In this document: positions 7,974 to 16,436 of the stretch, piece by piece
How the letters are laid out: each line of letters starts with the position of its first letter
Numbering within the stretch: position 1 is the first letter of the stretch
Notes under the pieces: generated by a model
Told to the model about the DNA's origin: nothing
Databases searched by the model: none
Seen by the model: only the letters and a program-made list of their open reading frames with translations
Origin: Herbaspirillum sp. AP02
GTDB lineage: Bacteria; Pseudomonadota; Gammaproteobacteria; Burkholderiales; Burkholderiaceae_D
Length of the DNA stretch: 64,000 nt
Direction: 5' to 3'
Assembly (NCBI RefSeq): GCF_015767275.1
Contig: NZ_JADWMY010000002.1
Coordinates: 492,930 to 556,929 of the forward strand
Position numbers and translations under genes: made by a program

Positions 7974-10352
7974 ATGACAAATTCGACCCGCTTTCCCTCC
8001 CGTCCCACCCTCTCCAGGCTGGCCGTACTGGCTGCCCTGGCAGCGCCCATGGCCACCGTCCAGGCGCAGGCCAGCGACGCCCAGCGCCAGGCCTATGAGC
8101 TGCCTGCCGGCCCCCTGAACCAGGTCCTGAACAGCTTTGCTCGCCGCGCCGGCGTGCTGCTCTCGTTCGACCCCGCCGTGACCCGCGAGCGCCAGAGTGC
8201 CGGCCTGTCCGGGCGCTATACCGTGGACGAGGGCTTCGCCGCCCTGTTGAGCGGCTCCAGCCTGCAGGCCGTCAAGAATGCCGACGGTGGCTACACGCTG
8301 CTGGCACCGTCCGTGGGCAGCAACGCCAATGCCGTCCTGCCCACCGTGACCATCACCGAAAGCGCCGACCCCACCGCCCCCTATGCCGGCGGCCTGGTGG
8401 CGCGGGGCGGCAGCCTTGGCGTGCTCGGCACCGCCAGTGTCATGGATACCCCGTTCAGCACCACCAACTACACGTCGCAAGGCATCGAAGACGTGCAGGC
8501 GCGTGCCATCGGCGACGTCATCGCCAATGACGCCTCGGTGCGCAACACCAATGGCAACGGTGGCTTTGGCGATAGCTACCAGATTCGCGGCTTCACCATG
8601 TCGGCCAACGATGTGGCCTTCAATGGCCTGTATGGCATGGTGCCGCTGACCCGCATGCCCATCTCGATGGTCGAGCGCATCGAAGTGCTCAAGGGCCCGG
8701 GCACACTCATGTATGGCATGGGGCCGGCCGGCGGCGTCGGCGGCGCGGTCAACCTGATTCCCAAGCGCGCGCATGAAGACCCGATTTCCAGCGTGACGGC
8801 CACCTATCTCTCCAATTCGCAGTTCGGTCTGAAGGCCGACCTCGGCCGCCGCTTCGGTGAGAACCAGGAATGGGGTGTGCGCGTCAATGCGCTCTACGCC
8901 GACGGCAATACCGGCCTGTCCGGCAGCAATCAACAGCAGAGCATGGGTTCGGTTGGACTGGACTACAACGGCGGCCGCGTGCGCTGGAGTCTGGACGCCT
9001 ACACCCAGCACGAAGATGCCCGCAACTTCCGCCCGCAATTCAGCATCAGCAGCCTGGTCATGCCGGACGCGCCCTCGGGCAAGACCAATCTGTATCCCGG
9101 TACCACGCTGCAATCGGACGACAAGGCCGCCACCACCCGCCTGGAATATGACATCAACGACCAGCTCACTGCCTATGGTGCAGTCGGCTACCACGTTGCC
9201 AGCTCCGCCCAGACCTGGCCCGGTGCCACCATCCTCAATGCGCGTGGCGATACGGCCTCCCTGTACAACGGCTATTACGACCAGAAGGTGACCTCCACCT
9301 CCGCCGATGTCGGCATGCGGGCGCGCTTCAATACCGGCGGCATCAAGCACACCCTGATGCTGGGTGTGAACATGCTGGACCAGCAGACCGATTATTTCTA
9401 TCTCTCCGAAGCCAGCAGCGTCACCTCGAACCTGTATAACCCGGTAGCCTTGCCCACCGTCACCGGCAGCCGCGGCCAGCCCACGCCGCAAAGCCAGGTA
9501 CGCCTGACCAGCGTGGCCCTGACCGATACCCTGTCGCTGGCCGATGACCGCCTGCGCCTGATCGGCGGATTGCGCCGCCAGCAGGTCTATTCGCACAGCC
9601 TGGTGGATGATTCTCAGACCTCCAACAAGACCGCCATTTCCCCGGTGCTGGGCGTGGTGGTCAAGCCGCTGGAGAATGTCTCCCTCTACGCCAACTACAC
9701 GGCCGCGCTCAGCGCGGGCGGCTTCACCTCGGCCAGCGACGGCAACCCGAACCAGCTGTTCCCGCCCTACAAGTCCAAGCAGATCGAGACCGGGGCCAAG
9801 ATCGACTGGGGCCGCGTGACCACCACTGCCGCCGTGTTCCAGATCGAGCAGGCCAATTCCAGCACCACCCTCGTCAACGGCATCACCACCACCACCCAGG
9901 ATGGCCGCAACCGCGTGCGCGGACTGGAGCTGGCGGCCTATGGCGAACTGCAGCGGGGCCTGCGCTTCAATGCCAGCGGCACCTTCTTCGATGCCAAGCA
10001 ATACCACACCGACAATGGCACCAACGACGGCAAGGACGTCGGCGCCATCCCCAGCAGCAACTTCAACCTCGGACTGGACTGGGACGCGCCCTGGCTGCAA
10101 GGTCTGGCGCTCAATACCCGCGTGACCCGCACCGGTTCGATGTGGTACAGCAATGAAAACACGCTCAAGGTGCCGGGCTGGACCCGCGTTGATATCGGTG
10201 CCCGCTACATCACCAAGGCGGCAGGGCAGGTCGTGACCTATCGCGCCAATATCGAAAACCTGTTCGACAAGAACTACTGGCTGATGCAGAACGGGTATGT
10301 GGGTACCTCGTCCGGCCGCACGCTGGTGCTGTCGGCGCAGGTCGATTTCTGA
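7974..10352 (+). CDS. TonB-dependent siderophore receptor with signalling (STN) domain
   Basis: 792-residue outer-membrane receptor for a ferric siderophore. The signal peptide ends near VQA|Q (residue 31). A secretin/TonB N-terminal signalling domain (YELPAGPLNQVLNSF through YTLLA, about residues 40-112) contacts FecR. A TonB box (LPTVTITE) is followed by the plug (DVIANDASVRNTN, QIRGF, VLKGPGTLMYGMGPAGGVGG) and a 22-strand barrel ending in VDF. The ligand cannot be named; the plug resembles hydroxamate/ferrichrome-type receptors. It lies 83 bases after fecR and ends at a terminator. The STN domain makes it the sensor of this locus, not merely a transporter. Confidence 0.94.
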   Translation: MTNSTRFPSRPTLSRLAVLAALAAPMATVQAQASDAQRQAYELPAGPLNQVLNSFARRAGVLLSFDPAVTRERQSAGLSGRYTVDEGFAALLSGSSLQAVKNADGGYTLLAPSVGSNANAVLPTVTITESADPTAPYAGGLVARGGSLGVLGTASVMDTPFSTTNYTSQGIEDVQARAIGDVIANDASVRNTNGNGGFGDSYQIRGFTMSANDVAFNGLYGMVPLTRMPISMVERIEVLKGPGTLMYGMGPAGGVGGAVNLIPKRAHEDPISSVTATYLSNSQFGLKADLGRRFGENQEWGVRVNALYADGNTGLSGSNQQQSMGSVGLDYNGGRVRWSLDAYTQHEDARNFRPQFSISSLVMPDAPSGKTNLYPGTTLQSDDKAATTRLEYDINDQLTAYGAVGYHVASSAQTWPGATILNARGDTASLYNGYYDQKVTSTSADVGMRARFNTGGIKHTLMLGVNMLDQQTDYFYLSEASSVTSNLYNPVALPTVTGSRGQPTPQSQVRLTSVALTDTLSLADDRLRLIGGLRRQQVYSHSLVDDSQTSNKTAISPVLGVVVKPLENVSLYANYTAALSAGGFTSASDGNPNQLFPPYKSKQIETGAKIDWGRVTTTAAVFQIEQANSSTTLVNGITTTTQDGRNRVRGLELAAYGELQRGLRFNASGTFFDAKQYHTDNGTNDGKDVGAIPSSNFNLGLDWDAPWLQGLALNTRVTRTGSMWYSNENTLKVPGWTRVDIGARYITKAAGQVVTYRANIENLFDKNYWLMQNGYVGTSSGRTLVLSAQVDF

Positions 10353-10395
10353 CCTCACCCGCTTGCGCCGTCAGGCGCAGCGTCCAAGCCTGCAG

Positions 10396-10432
10396 AAAAG
10401 CTCTGTCGCCCCCCGGCGGCAGGGCTTTTTTC
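10396..10432 (+). terminator. Rho-independent terminator of the iron-uptake operon
   Basis: 11-bp stem with G-T pairs, GCTCTGTCGCC (10400-10410) and GGCGGCAGGGC (10415-10425), CCCC loop, followed by six T. Confidence 0.85.
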
Positions 10433-10526
10433 TTGCGCCTGTTCTGGTCCGATGGAAAATATTTTTTATACGATTTATATCGATGCCATCTTCTGCGGGA
10501 TCAGGGCCGTTCAACACTGAGGCGCA

Positions 10527-11447
10527 TCAGGCCGGTGCCGCATCCATCTCCCGCGCGCTCTCCAGGAATATCCGCCGCAGCCACTCGATGCCCGGATCAT
10601 TGGTGCGATAGCGGTGCCACTGCATCATCTGATGCATCTCGCCCAGCGCCAACGGGCTCTCCTTGATCACCACCGGCCATTGCGGCGCCAGCTTGCGCGC
10701 CAGCCGGCCGTGCACGGTGGCAATCCGGTCCGTGCCCTGTACCAGCGCCACCGCAGAGGCAAAGCTGAAGCTGGTGACTTCCACCCGCCTGGCAAAGCCC
10801 AGCTTGTTGGTCATCCACGCTTCCACCGACGAGGCATTGGCGCCCGGCGGCACCATCACCACGTGGCCCGCGTTCATGTAGCGTTCCAGCGTCAGTTCGC
10901 CGTCGGCCAGCGGGCTGTCGCGCCAGACCACGCACACGTGGCGTTCGCGAAAGACTTCTTCGGCGGGATGGTCGGGTGTGCAGAATTCCTGCGGCAATAT
11001 CAGCAGATCCACCTCGGCACGGTCCAGTGAACGGGGCGGGTCCTGCACCTGCGGCATCAGCGCAAAGCGGATGCCTGGCCCCTCGGCGTAGGCACGCGCC
11101 ATCACCCGCGGCACCAGCACGCTCAGGCTGAAGTCCGAGACCGAGATGCGGAATTCCCGTTGTGATTGCGCCGGCACGAAAGCCGGCTTGGCGGCGATCG
11201 ACCCCTCGATGCGCCGCAGGACATCATTGACCGCATCGCGCAGCACTTCGGCCCGTGGCGTGGCCTCCATACGGCGCCCGACCTGGATCAGCAATTCATC
11301 GTCGAAATATTCGCGCAGGCGTGCCAGCGCATTGCTCATGGCCGACTGGCTCAGGTGAATCTTCTCGGCGGCGCGGCTGATGCTCAGTTCGGTCAGCAAG
11401 GCATCCAGGGCGACCAGCAGATTGAGGTCGAGTTTGTTGAAGCGCAT
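10527..11447 (-). CDS. fdeR: LysR-type activator of the aromatic operon (FdeR-like)
   Basis: 306-residue LysR-type regulator of the NodD/NahR subgroup: N-terminal MRFNKLDLNLLVALDALL, winged helix with SISRAAEKIHLSQSAMSNALARLR, and a co-inducer domain starting REFRISVSDF. The ATG at 11447 with GGAG upstream gives the canonical N-terminus; an ATG at 11510 would add a non-homologous 21 residues. It is divergent from the ten-gene operon starting at 11731, the usual position for its activator. In H. seropedicae the equivalent FdeR responds to naringenin and chrysin (from memory of the literature). The symbol rests on gene order, not on a sequence search. Confidence 0.85.
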   Translation of the reverse strand: MRFNKLDLNLLVALDALLTELSISRAAEKIHLSQSAMSNALARLREYFDDELLIQVGRRMEATPRAEVLRDAVNDVLRRIEGSIAAKPAFVPAQSQREFRISVSDFSLSVLVPRVMARAYAEGPGIRFALMPQVQDPPRSLDRAEVDLLILPQEFCTPDHPAEEVFRERHVCVVWRDSPLADGELTLERYMNAGHVVMVPPGANASSVEAWMTNKLGFARRVEVTSFSFASAVALVQGTDRIATVHGRLARKLAPQWPVVIKESPLALGEMHQMMQWHRYRTNDPGIEWLRRIFLESAREMDAAPA

Positions 11448-11511
11448 GGGCGTGTCTCCGTTGTTCGGGTGTGCCGGCCTTCTGTACGCAGGGCGTGCGG
11501 GCGCGGTCATG

Positions 11512-11559
11512 TATTGATGCTGTCCATATCATGAATCAAAACAATCCATTTGATCAATA
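11512..11559. promoter_or_regulatory. Putative FdeR operator region
   Basis: AT-rich island in the divergent fdeR-fdeA space with nested dyads: TATTGAT (11512-11518) mirrors ATCAATA (11553-11559), TGAT (11515-11518) mirrors ATCA (11528-11531), and TTGATCAA (11550-11557) is itself palindromic. LysR activators bind such interrupted dyads. Exact site inferred. Confidence 0.5.
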
Positions 11560-11730
11560 TCAACCTCGAACTTAAGCTTCCCTCATCCGCTGCACGGCCT
11601 CGCAAATCAGAAAAAGGGCCGGCACGGCAAGCCGGCGGCGCCATCTGCGCGCTGCTTTCGGCCTGGCCCCGAAAAGACGCCGCGATGGCGAGACAACAAG
11701 CCAGGCAGGGTAGGAGACAAGGAGACCGAA

Positions 11731-12657
11731 GTGAAGAGAGGATACGTACCAGTCCAGCGGCTGGCCGCATGCACCGTTCTGGGCATGCTGGGCATGGCCG
11801 GCATGCAGTCTGCGCAGGCTTTTGAAGGGGGCGTCTCGCCATTCCCCACCGGGTCCACCAGTGAATACATTGCCGCGCTGCCCCCGATCCCGGGCCTGTT
11901 TGCGGTGGAGCAATTCAACTACAGCAGTGCCGACGGTCTGTACGACAACAAGGGCAACAAGCTGCCCATTCCCTTCAAGTCCCAAGCCTTCTCCGCCACC
12001 ACGCGCCTGCTGGCCTCCTATGGCGTGGAATGGTTCGGCGCCAAGGTGTATTCGCAACTGGTGCTGCCGGTGGTGTCGCTGCATACCGAAGTGGCTGGCC
12101 ACGGTGAGAACCACAACGGCCTGTCCAACGTCACCGTCACGCCGCTGCTGCTGCGCTGGGATGTGGCGGCCCATACCAATGTCACGTTCGGGTTCGACTT
12201 CGCGCTCAAGACCGGCTCCTACAATCCCGCCCGCCCCAGCGTGGCAGCGGGCTATACCTCGTACCAGCCGGTGCTGGCGATACGCCACAACGATCCTGAC
12301 GGGCTGGACCTGGGCATCTCCAACCGCCTGCTCTTCAACGACAAGAACAGCGATACCAATTACCGCTCCGGCACCGCCTACGTGGCCGATTTCATCGGCG
12401 GCTGGAACTTCGGGAAGTGGAAGGTCGGCGTGACCGGCTCCTACCTGAACCAGTTCACCGACGACCGCCAGAACGGCAGCGACATCCCTGGCAATCGCAT
12501 GCGCAGCTTCGCCATGGGCCCGACCGTCGCCTATAACGCCGGTCCCTTCAGCATCAACATGAATGTCCAGCGCGGTCTGTACGCCGCCAACACGGCCAAG
12601 AGCGATGCCATCTGGATCAACTTCGCCATGCCGTTGTGGCTGGGCGGCCCGCACTGA
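11731..12657 (+). CDS. fdeA: SphA-family / phenol MetA-type outer-membrane channel
   Basis: 308-residue protein of the SphA/Phenol_MetA_deg group of outer-membrane proteins found in aromatic-degradation operons, thought to pass hydrophobic substrates. The signal peptide ends AQA|F at residue 30. Alternating-residue beta strands fill the rest (for example FGAKVYSQLVLPVVSL and KVGVTGSYLNQF). Start is GTG at 11731, with AAGGAG at 11719-11724. It is first in the ten-gene operon. In H. seropedicae a mutation in the first gene, fdeA, is reported to abolish naringenin degradation; whether through loss of uptake or polarity cannot be said from sequence. Confidence 0.8.
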   Translation: MKRGYVPVQRLAACTVLGMLGMAGMQSAQAFEGGVSPFPTGSTSEYIAALPPIPGLFAVEQFNYSSADGLYDNKGNKLPIPFKSQAFSATTRLLASYGVEWFGAKVYSQLVLPVVSLHTEVAGHGENHNGLSNVTVTPLLLRWDVAAHTNVTFGFDFALKTGSYNPARPSVAAGYTSYQPVLAIRHNDPDGLDLGISNRLLFNDKNSDTNYRSGTAYVADFIGGWNFGKWKVGVTGSYLNQFTDDRQNGSDIPGNRMRSFAMGPTVAYNAGPFSINMNVQRGLYAANTAKSDAIWINFAMPLWLGGPH

Positions 12658-12710
12658 GGACCTGGGTCCGGTCCACCCCAAGCATCACTCATCATCAAAG
12701 GAGTTTCACC

Positions 12711-13871
12711 ATGTTCCGTTACTTCCCGACGAATTATGTCTGGAATCTATCCGTCGACCTTGCCATCGAGATGGGGGCGCGCATCGGCGAGATCGAAGCC
12801 ATGTGCGCACCTCTGCAGGAGGCGGCCAAGCAGCCTGACGCCGAAGGCACGGCCGCCTTTCGCGCCACCTGGGCGGACATGGCGGAAAAGCTGTGCAGCC
12901 TGGCCGCCGAGGACGAAGTGCGCGGCCGGCTGCTCTCGGCCGGCACCAAATACAAGCGCGCCGCCAGCTATCTGCTGACCTGCGAACGCCTGCAGGGCCA
13001 CGGTGCGCCGGGCCGGCTGGCACTGTACCGGCGCTTCCTGGAAGTGTTCCAGCGCGGCATCGCCCTGGCCGGCGACAACTGCCAGCGCGTCGAGATCCCC
13101 TATGAAGGCCGGGTGATCTCGGGCCTCTATACCCGCGCCATCGGTGTGCAGGGACCGGCACCGGTGCTGGTCCAGCTCAACGGCCTGGATTCGACCAAGG
13201 AAATGAAATACCTGGTCGGCCTGCCCGGCTGGCTGGCCGAGCGCGGCGTGTCTTCATTGGTGATTGACCAGCCCGGCACCGGCGAAGCGCTGCGCCTGCA
13301 TGGCATGACCGCGCGCTTCGATGCCGAGCACTGGGCAGCTCACGTGGTCGACTGGCTGGAGCAGCGCGATGACGTGGATCCCCAACGCATCGGTTGCGAA
13401 GGCGTCTCGCTGGGCGGCTACTACTGCCCGCGCGTGGTGGCCATGGAGCCGCGCTTTGCCTGCGGCGTGGTGTGGGGCGCCAATCACGACTGGCGCGATG
13501 TGCAGAAGCGTCGCCTGGAAAAGGAGGGCGATTTCCCCGTGCCGCATTACTGGCAGCACGTGTGCTGGGTGTGGGGCGCCAAGGACGTCGACGACTTCAT
13601 GCGCATCGCCGAAGACGTGCACCTGGATGGCGTGGTCGAAAAGATCCGCGTGCCCTTCCTGGTCACCCACGGCGAAAAGGACAGCCAGATTCCGCTCAAG
13701 TGGGCGCATCGCACCTACGAACAACTGGTCAACAGCCCCAAGCGCGAATTGAAGATCTTCACCGACCGCGAAGGCGGCGTGCAACACGCCAGCTTCGACA
13801 ACTCCATCAATGCCGGCCACGTCATTGCCGACTGGGTGGCCGAGACCCTGGGTGGTCGCACCCGGGGCTGA
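12711..13871 (+). CDS. fdeB: Alpha/beta hydrolase (C-C bond hydrolase/FrsA-like)
   Basis: 386-residue alpha/beta hydrolase related to 2,6-dihydroxypseudooxynicotine hydrolase and FrsA-type enzymes, with an N-terminal helical extension of about 125 residues before the core fold. The nucleophile elbow GVSLGG places Ser233; Asp324 (HGEKDSQIP) and His359 (GGVQHASF) complete a likely triad. DHPON hydrolase splits an acyl side chain from a hydroxylated ring, so this enzyme may cut the C-C bond of a ring-cleavage or diketone intermediate. AAAGGAG precedes the ATG at 12711. Substrate is inferred from operon context only. Confidence 0.8.
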   Translation: MFRYFPTNYVWNLSVDLAIEMGARIGEIEAMCAPLQEAAKQPDAEGTAAFRATWADMAEKLCSLAAEDEVRGRLLSAGTKYKRAASYLLTCERLQGHGAPGRLALYRRFLEVFQRGIALAGDNCQRVEIPYEGRVISGLYTRAIGVQGPAPVLVQLNGLDSTKEMKYLVGLPGWLAERGVSSLVIDQPGTGEALRLHGMTARFDAEHWAAHVVDWLEQRDDVDPQRIGCEGVSLGGYYCPRVVAMEPRFACGVVWGANHDWRDVQKRRLEKEGDFPVPHYWQHVCWVWGAKDVDDFMRIAEDVHLDGVVEKIRVPFLVTHGEKDSQIPLKWAHRTYEQLVNSPKRELKIFTDREGGVQHASFDNSINAGHVIADWVAETLGGRTRG

Positions 13872-13920
13872 GGCAGAACGATCACCGATGACACACAGAC
13901 TGAATCATAAGGAAATCCGC

Positions 13921-14847
13921 ATGAACATCATTGGACCCGATGCCCTGGTCTTTGGCGTGGACGATCTGCCCGCCTGCCGCCAGTACCTGCTCGACTATGG
14001 CCTGAGCGACGCCGGCGGCGACCGTTTCGAAGCCCTGGATGGCTCTGCCATCGCGCTGCGTGCCCGCGACGACGCTACCCTCCCGCCGGCCATGGGCACC
14101 GCCAGCCTGCTGCGCGAAACCGTCTACGGGGTGGCCGATGCCGCCTCCCTGGATGCCATCGAAACCGAATTGCGCCGCGACCGCGAAGTCAGTCGTCATG
14201 ACGGCGTGGTGCGCAGCGTGGACGACATGGGCTTTGCGCTGGCCTTCCAGCTGACCGTACGCCGCCCTCTGGTCATGCCCGCCGAACGCGTCAACGGTCC
14301 GGGCGACCCGCAGCGCGCGCCCAATCAGCTGGGCCTGCCGCCGGAACTGCCGGCCCTGCCGCGTACGCTCTCGCACGTGGTGTATTTCGTGCCGGACGCC
14401 GCCCGGGCCGAGGCCTTCTACCAGCGCCTGGGCTTCGTCTGCACCGACCGCTTCACCGGCGTGGGGCCCTTCCTGCGCCCGGCCGGCACCCAGGACCACC
14501 ATACCCTCTTCATGATCCAGACCCCGCCCTTCATGAAAGGCTGCGAACACTTCACCTTCCACATGGGCGGCCCGACCGAAGTGCTGCTGGCCGGCACCCG
14601 CTTCGTCGAAAAGGGTTACCAGAGCTTCTGGGGGCCTGGCCGCCATCGTTTCGGCAGCAACTGGTTCTGGTACTTCAATTCGCCGCTGGGCTGCCACGTC
14701 GAATACGACGCTGACATGGACCTGCATGATGAGGCCTGGGCCGCCCGCGAAGTGCCGATGGGCGCGGATGCCTCGCAACTGTTCCTGTTCCAGTATCGCG
14801 AGAAATGGGCACCCAGCGGTCCGCCGCCGCCGGGCGCCGCACGCTGA
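13921..14847 (+). CDS. fdeC: Two-domain VOC protein, probable extradiol ring-cleavage dioxygenase
   Basis: 308-residue vicinal-oxygen-chelate protein with two tandem modules (about residues 1-125 and 145-270). The second carries a complete iron-ligand set for an extradiol dioxygenase: His152 (LSHVVYF), His193/194 (DHHTLFM) and Glu261 (HVEYDAD). This favours opening of a catechol-type ring over a glyoxalase role. The start at 13921 has AAGGAA upstream; an ATG at 13888 in another frame is ignored. Fits a step after ring hydroxylation by the monooxygenase encoded two genes downstream. The natural substrate is likely a hydroxylated flavonoid or its product, an inference from the operon. Confidence 0.82.
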   Translation: MNIIGPDALVFGVDDLPACRQYLLDYGLSDAGGDRFEALDGSAIALRARDDATLPPAMGTASLLRETVYGVADAASLDAIETELRRDREVSRHDGVVRSVDDMGFALAFQLTVRRPLVMPAERVNGPGDPQRAPNQLGLPPELPALPRTLSHVVYFVPDAARAEAFYQRLGFVCTDRFTGVGPFLRPAGTQDHHTLFMIQTPPFMKGCEHFTFHMGGPTEVLLAGTRFVEKGYQSFWGPGRHRFGSNWFWYFNSPLGCHVEYDADMDLHDEAWAAREVPMGADASQLFLFQYREKWAPSGPPPPGAAR

Positions 14848-14867
14848 CCCCACCGGGAGAGACGGCC

Positions 14868-15206
14868 ATGTACCTGTGTCACGTCACGCAATTGCCCGAG
14901 GACGGCGCACGCGGTTTCGATACCGACGGGGCAGGGCAGGCCACCATCTTCCTGCTGCGCCGGGGCGAGCAGGTGCGCGCCTGGCGCGACCGCTGTCCGC
15001 ACCACGGCACACCGCTGCCGTGGCGGCGCGACGCCTATCTCGACGCCAGCGGGCAGCACGTCGTCTGTGCCGCCCATGGCGCCCTGTTCGATCCGCTCAC
15101 CGGACTGTGCACGCTCGGCCCCTGCCTGGGCGACACGCTCACACCGGTCGCGCTGCGTATCGATGACGACGGTGGCCTGCACCTGGCCGGCGACGATCAC
15201 GTTTAA
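14868..15206 (+). CDS. fdeD: Rieske [2Fe-2S] ferredoxin-like protein
   Basis: 112-residue single-domain Rieske protein. The cluster ligands are Cys43-Pro-His45 and Cys67-x-x-His70 (CPHHGTPLPW and CAAHG). It would carry electrons to an oxygenase or keep a ring-cleavage enzyme's iron reduced, like the small ferredoxins next to extradiol dioxygenases. No Rieske oxygenase alpha subunit or ferredoxin reductase is encoded in the operon, so its partner is unclear. GGGAG precedes the ATG at 14868, 20 bases after the upstream stop. Confidence 0.88.
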   Translation: MYLCHVTQLPEDGARGFDTDGAGQATIFLLRRGEQVRAWRDRCPHHGTPLPWRRDAYLDASGQHVVCAAHGALFDPLTGLCTLGPCLGDTLTPVALRIDDDGGLHLAGDDHV

Positions 15207-15235
15207 CTCATCAAGAAAAAGATTCAGGAGACACC

Positions 15236-16366
15236 ATGACACTCGCAGCCCAACGCATCCTCATCATCGGCGGCGGCTTTTCCGGCATGTCCGCCGCCAT
15301 CGATCTGTGCCGCCGTGGCGCCCAGGTCGATCTGGTGGAACTCGATGCCCAGTGGCGCAACTACGGCGCCGGCATCAGCCTGGGCCCGGCCACCCTGCGT
15401 GCACTCAAGCAACTGGGCGTACTGGAGGCCTTCCTGCGTGAAGGCGCGGCCGGTGACGGCGTACGCCTGTGCCTGCCGCACGGCCCGCAGATCGCCGAAC
15501 TGCCCACGCCGCGCCTGGCAGCACCCGATGTGCCGGGTGGCGGTGCCATCCTGCGCCCGGTACTGGCGCGCATCCTGGCCGATGCCACCCGCGCGGCGGG
15601 TGCCGATGTCCGCCTGGGTTGCACCTTCACCGCCCTGCGTGAGCAGGGCGACCAGGTCGAGGTGGAGTTCACCGATGGCCAGACCCGCCGCTACGACCTG
15701 GTGATCGGCGCCGATGGCCTGTACTCCAAACTGCGCGCCCAGCTCTTCCCCAACGCGCCCAAGCCGCGCTACAGCGGCCAGGCCGTGTGGCGTGCCATCC
15801 TGCCACGTCCGGCCGAGATCGATACCTGCACCATGTGGATGGGCCCGCGTATCAAGCCCGGCGTCAATCCGGTCTCCCGGGACGAGATGTACCTTTTCGT
15901 GACCGAGCCCCGTCCGGTCAACGACCACATCGATCCATCCACTTTCGTGGCGCGCCTGCGCGGCTTGCTGGAAGACTTCAGCGCCCCGGCCCTCAAGACC
16001 ATCCGCGACCAGCTCGATGACCGCGCCCGCATCATCTTCCGTCCGCTGGAAGGCCTGCTGCTTCCGCGTCCCTGGTATCAGGGCCGCGTGGTGCTGATCG
16101 GCGATGCCGTGCATGCCACCACGCCGCACCTGGCCTCGGGCGCCTGCATCGGCATCGAGGATGCCCTGGTGCTGGCCGACGAACTGGCGCGCAACGTCAG
16201 CGTGCCGCTGGCCTTGTCGGCCTTCGAAGAGCGTCGCTGGGAACGCTGCCGCATGGTGGTGGAGAACTCGGCACGGCTGGGCGAGATCGAGGTGGAGGGC
16301 GGCGACAAGGACGAGCACTCCCGCATCATGCGCGAATCGCACGCGGCACTGGTGCAACCCATCTGA
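15236..16366 (+). CDS. fdeE: FAD-dependent aromatic monooxygenase (FdeE-like)
   Basis: 376-residue group A flavoprotein hydroxylase (salicylate hydroxylase/PHBH type). It has the three hallmark motifs: ADP-binding GGGFSG (residues 12-17), the DG fingerprint Asp160-Gly161 (VIGADGLYS) and the GD motif Gly289-Asp290 (VLIGDAVHATTPH). Such enzymes use NAD(P)H and O2 to hydroxylate a phenolic ring. The corresponding fifth gene of the H. seropedicae operon, fdeE, is reported to convert naringenin to 8-hydroxynaringenin (recalled). CAGGAG precedes the ATG. Position, length and motifs agree well. Confidence 0.9.
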   Translation: MTLAAQRILIIGGGFSGMSAAIDLCRRGAQVDLVELDAQWRNYGAGISLGPATLRALKQLGVLEAFLREGAAGDGVRLCLPHGPQIAELPTPRLAAPDVPGGGAILRPVLARILADATRAAGADVRLGCTFTALREQGDQVEVEFTDGQTRRYDLVIGADGLYSKLRAQLFPNAPKPRYSGQAVWRAILPRPAEIDTCTMWMGPRIKPGVNPVSRDEMYLFVTEPRPVNDHIDPSTFVARLRGLLEDFSAPALKTIRDQLDDRARIIFRPLEGLLLPRPWYQGRVVLIGDAVHATTPHLASGACIGIEDALVLADELARNVSVPLALSAFEERRWERCRMVVENSARLGEIEVEGGDKDEHSRIMRESHAALVQPI

Positions 16367-16436
16367 ATGCCACCATCACCAAAAAAATAGAAACCATGAA
16401 CGGCTTTGCAATCCGCGTACGACGCGAGGAGACAAG

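Noticed and set aside
7935..10358. 807-codon open frame antisense to the TonB receptor
   Set aside because: Spurious shadow; the receptor is unambiguous in the other strand.
14675..14869. Short minus-strand frames inside the VOC/Rieske junction
   Set aside because: Shadows of two supported genes with correct motifs and ribosome-binding sites.
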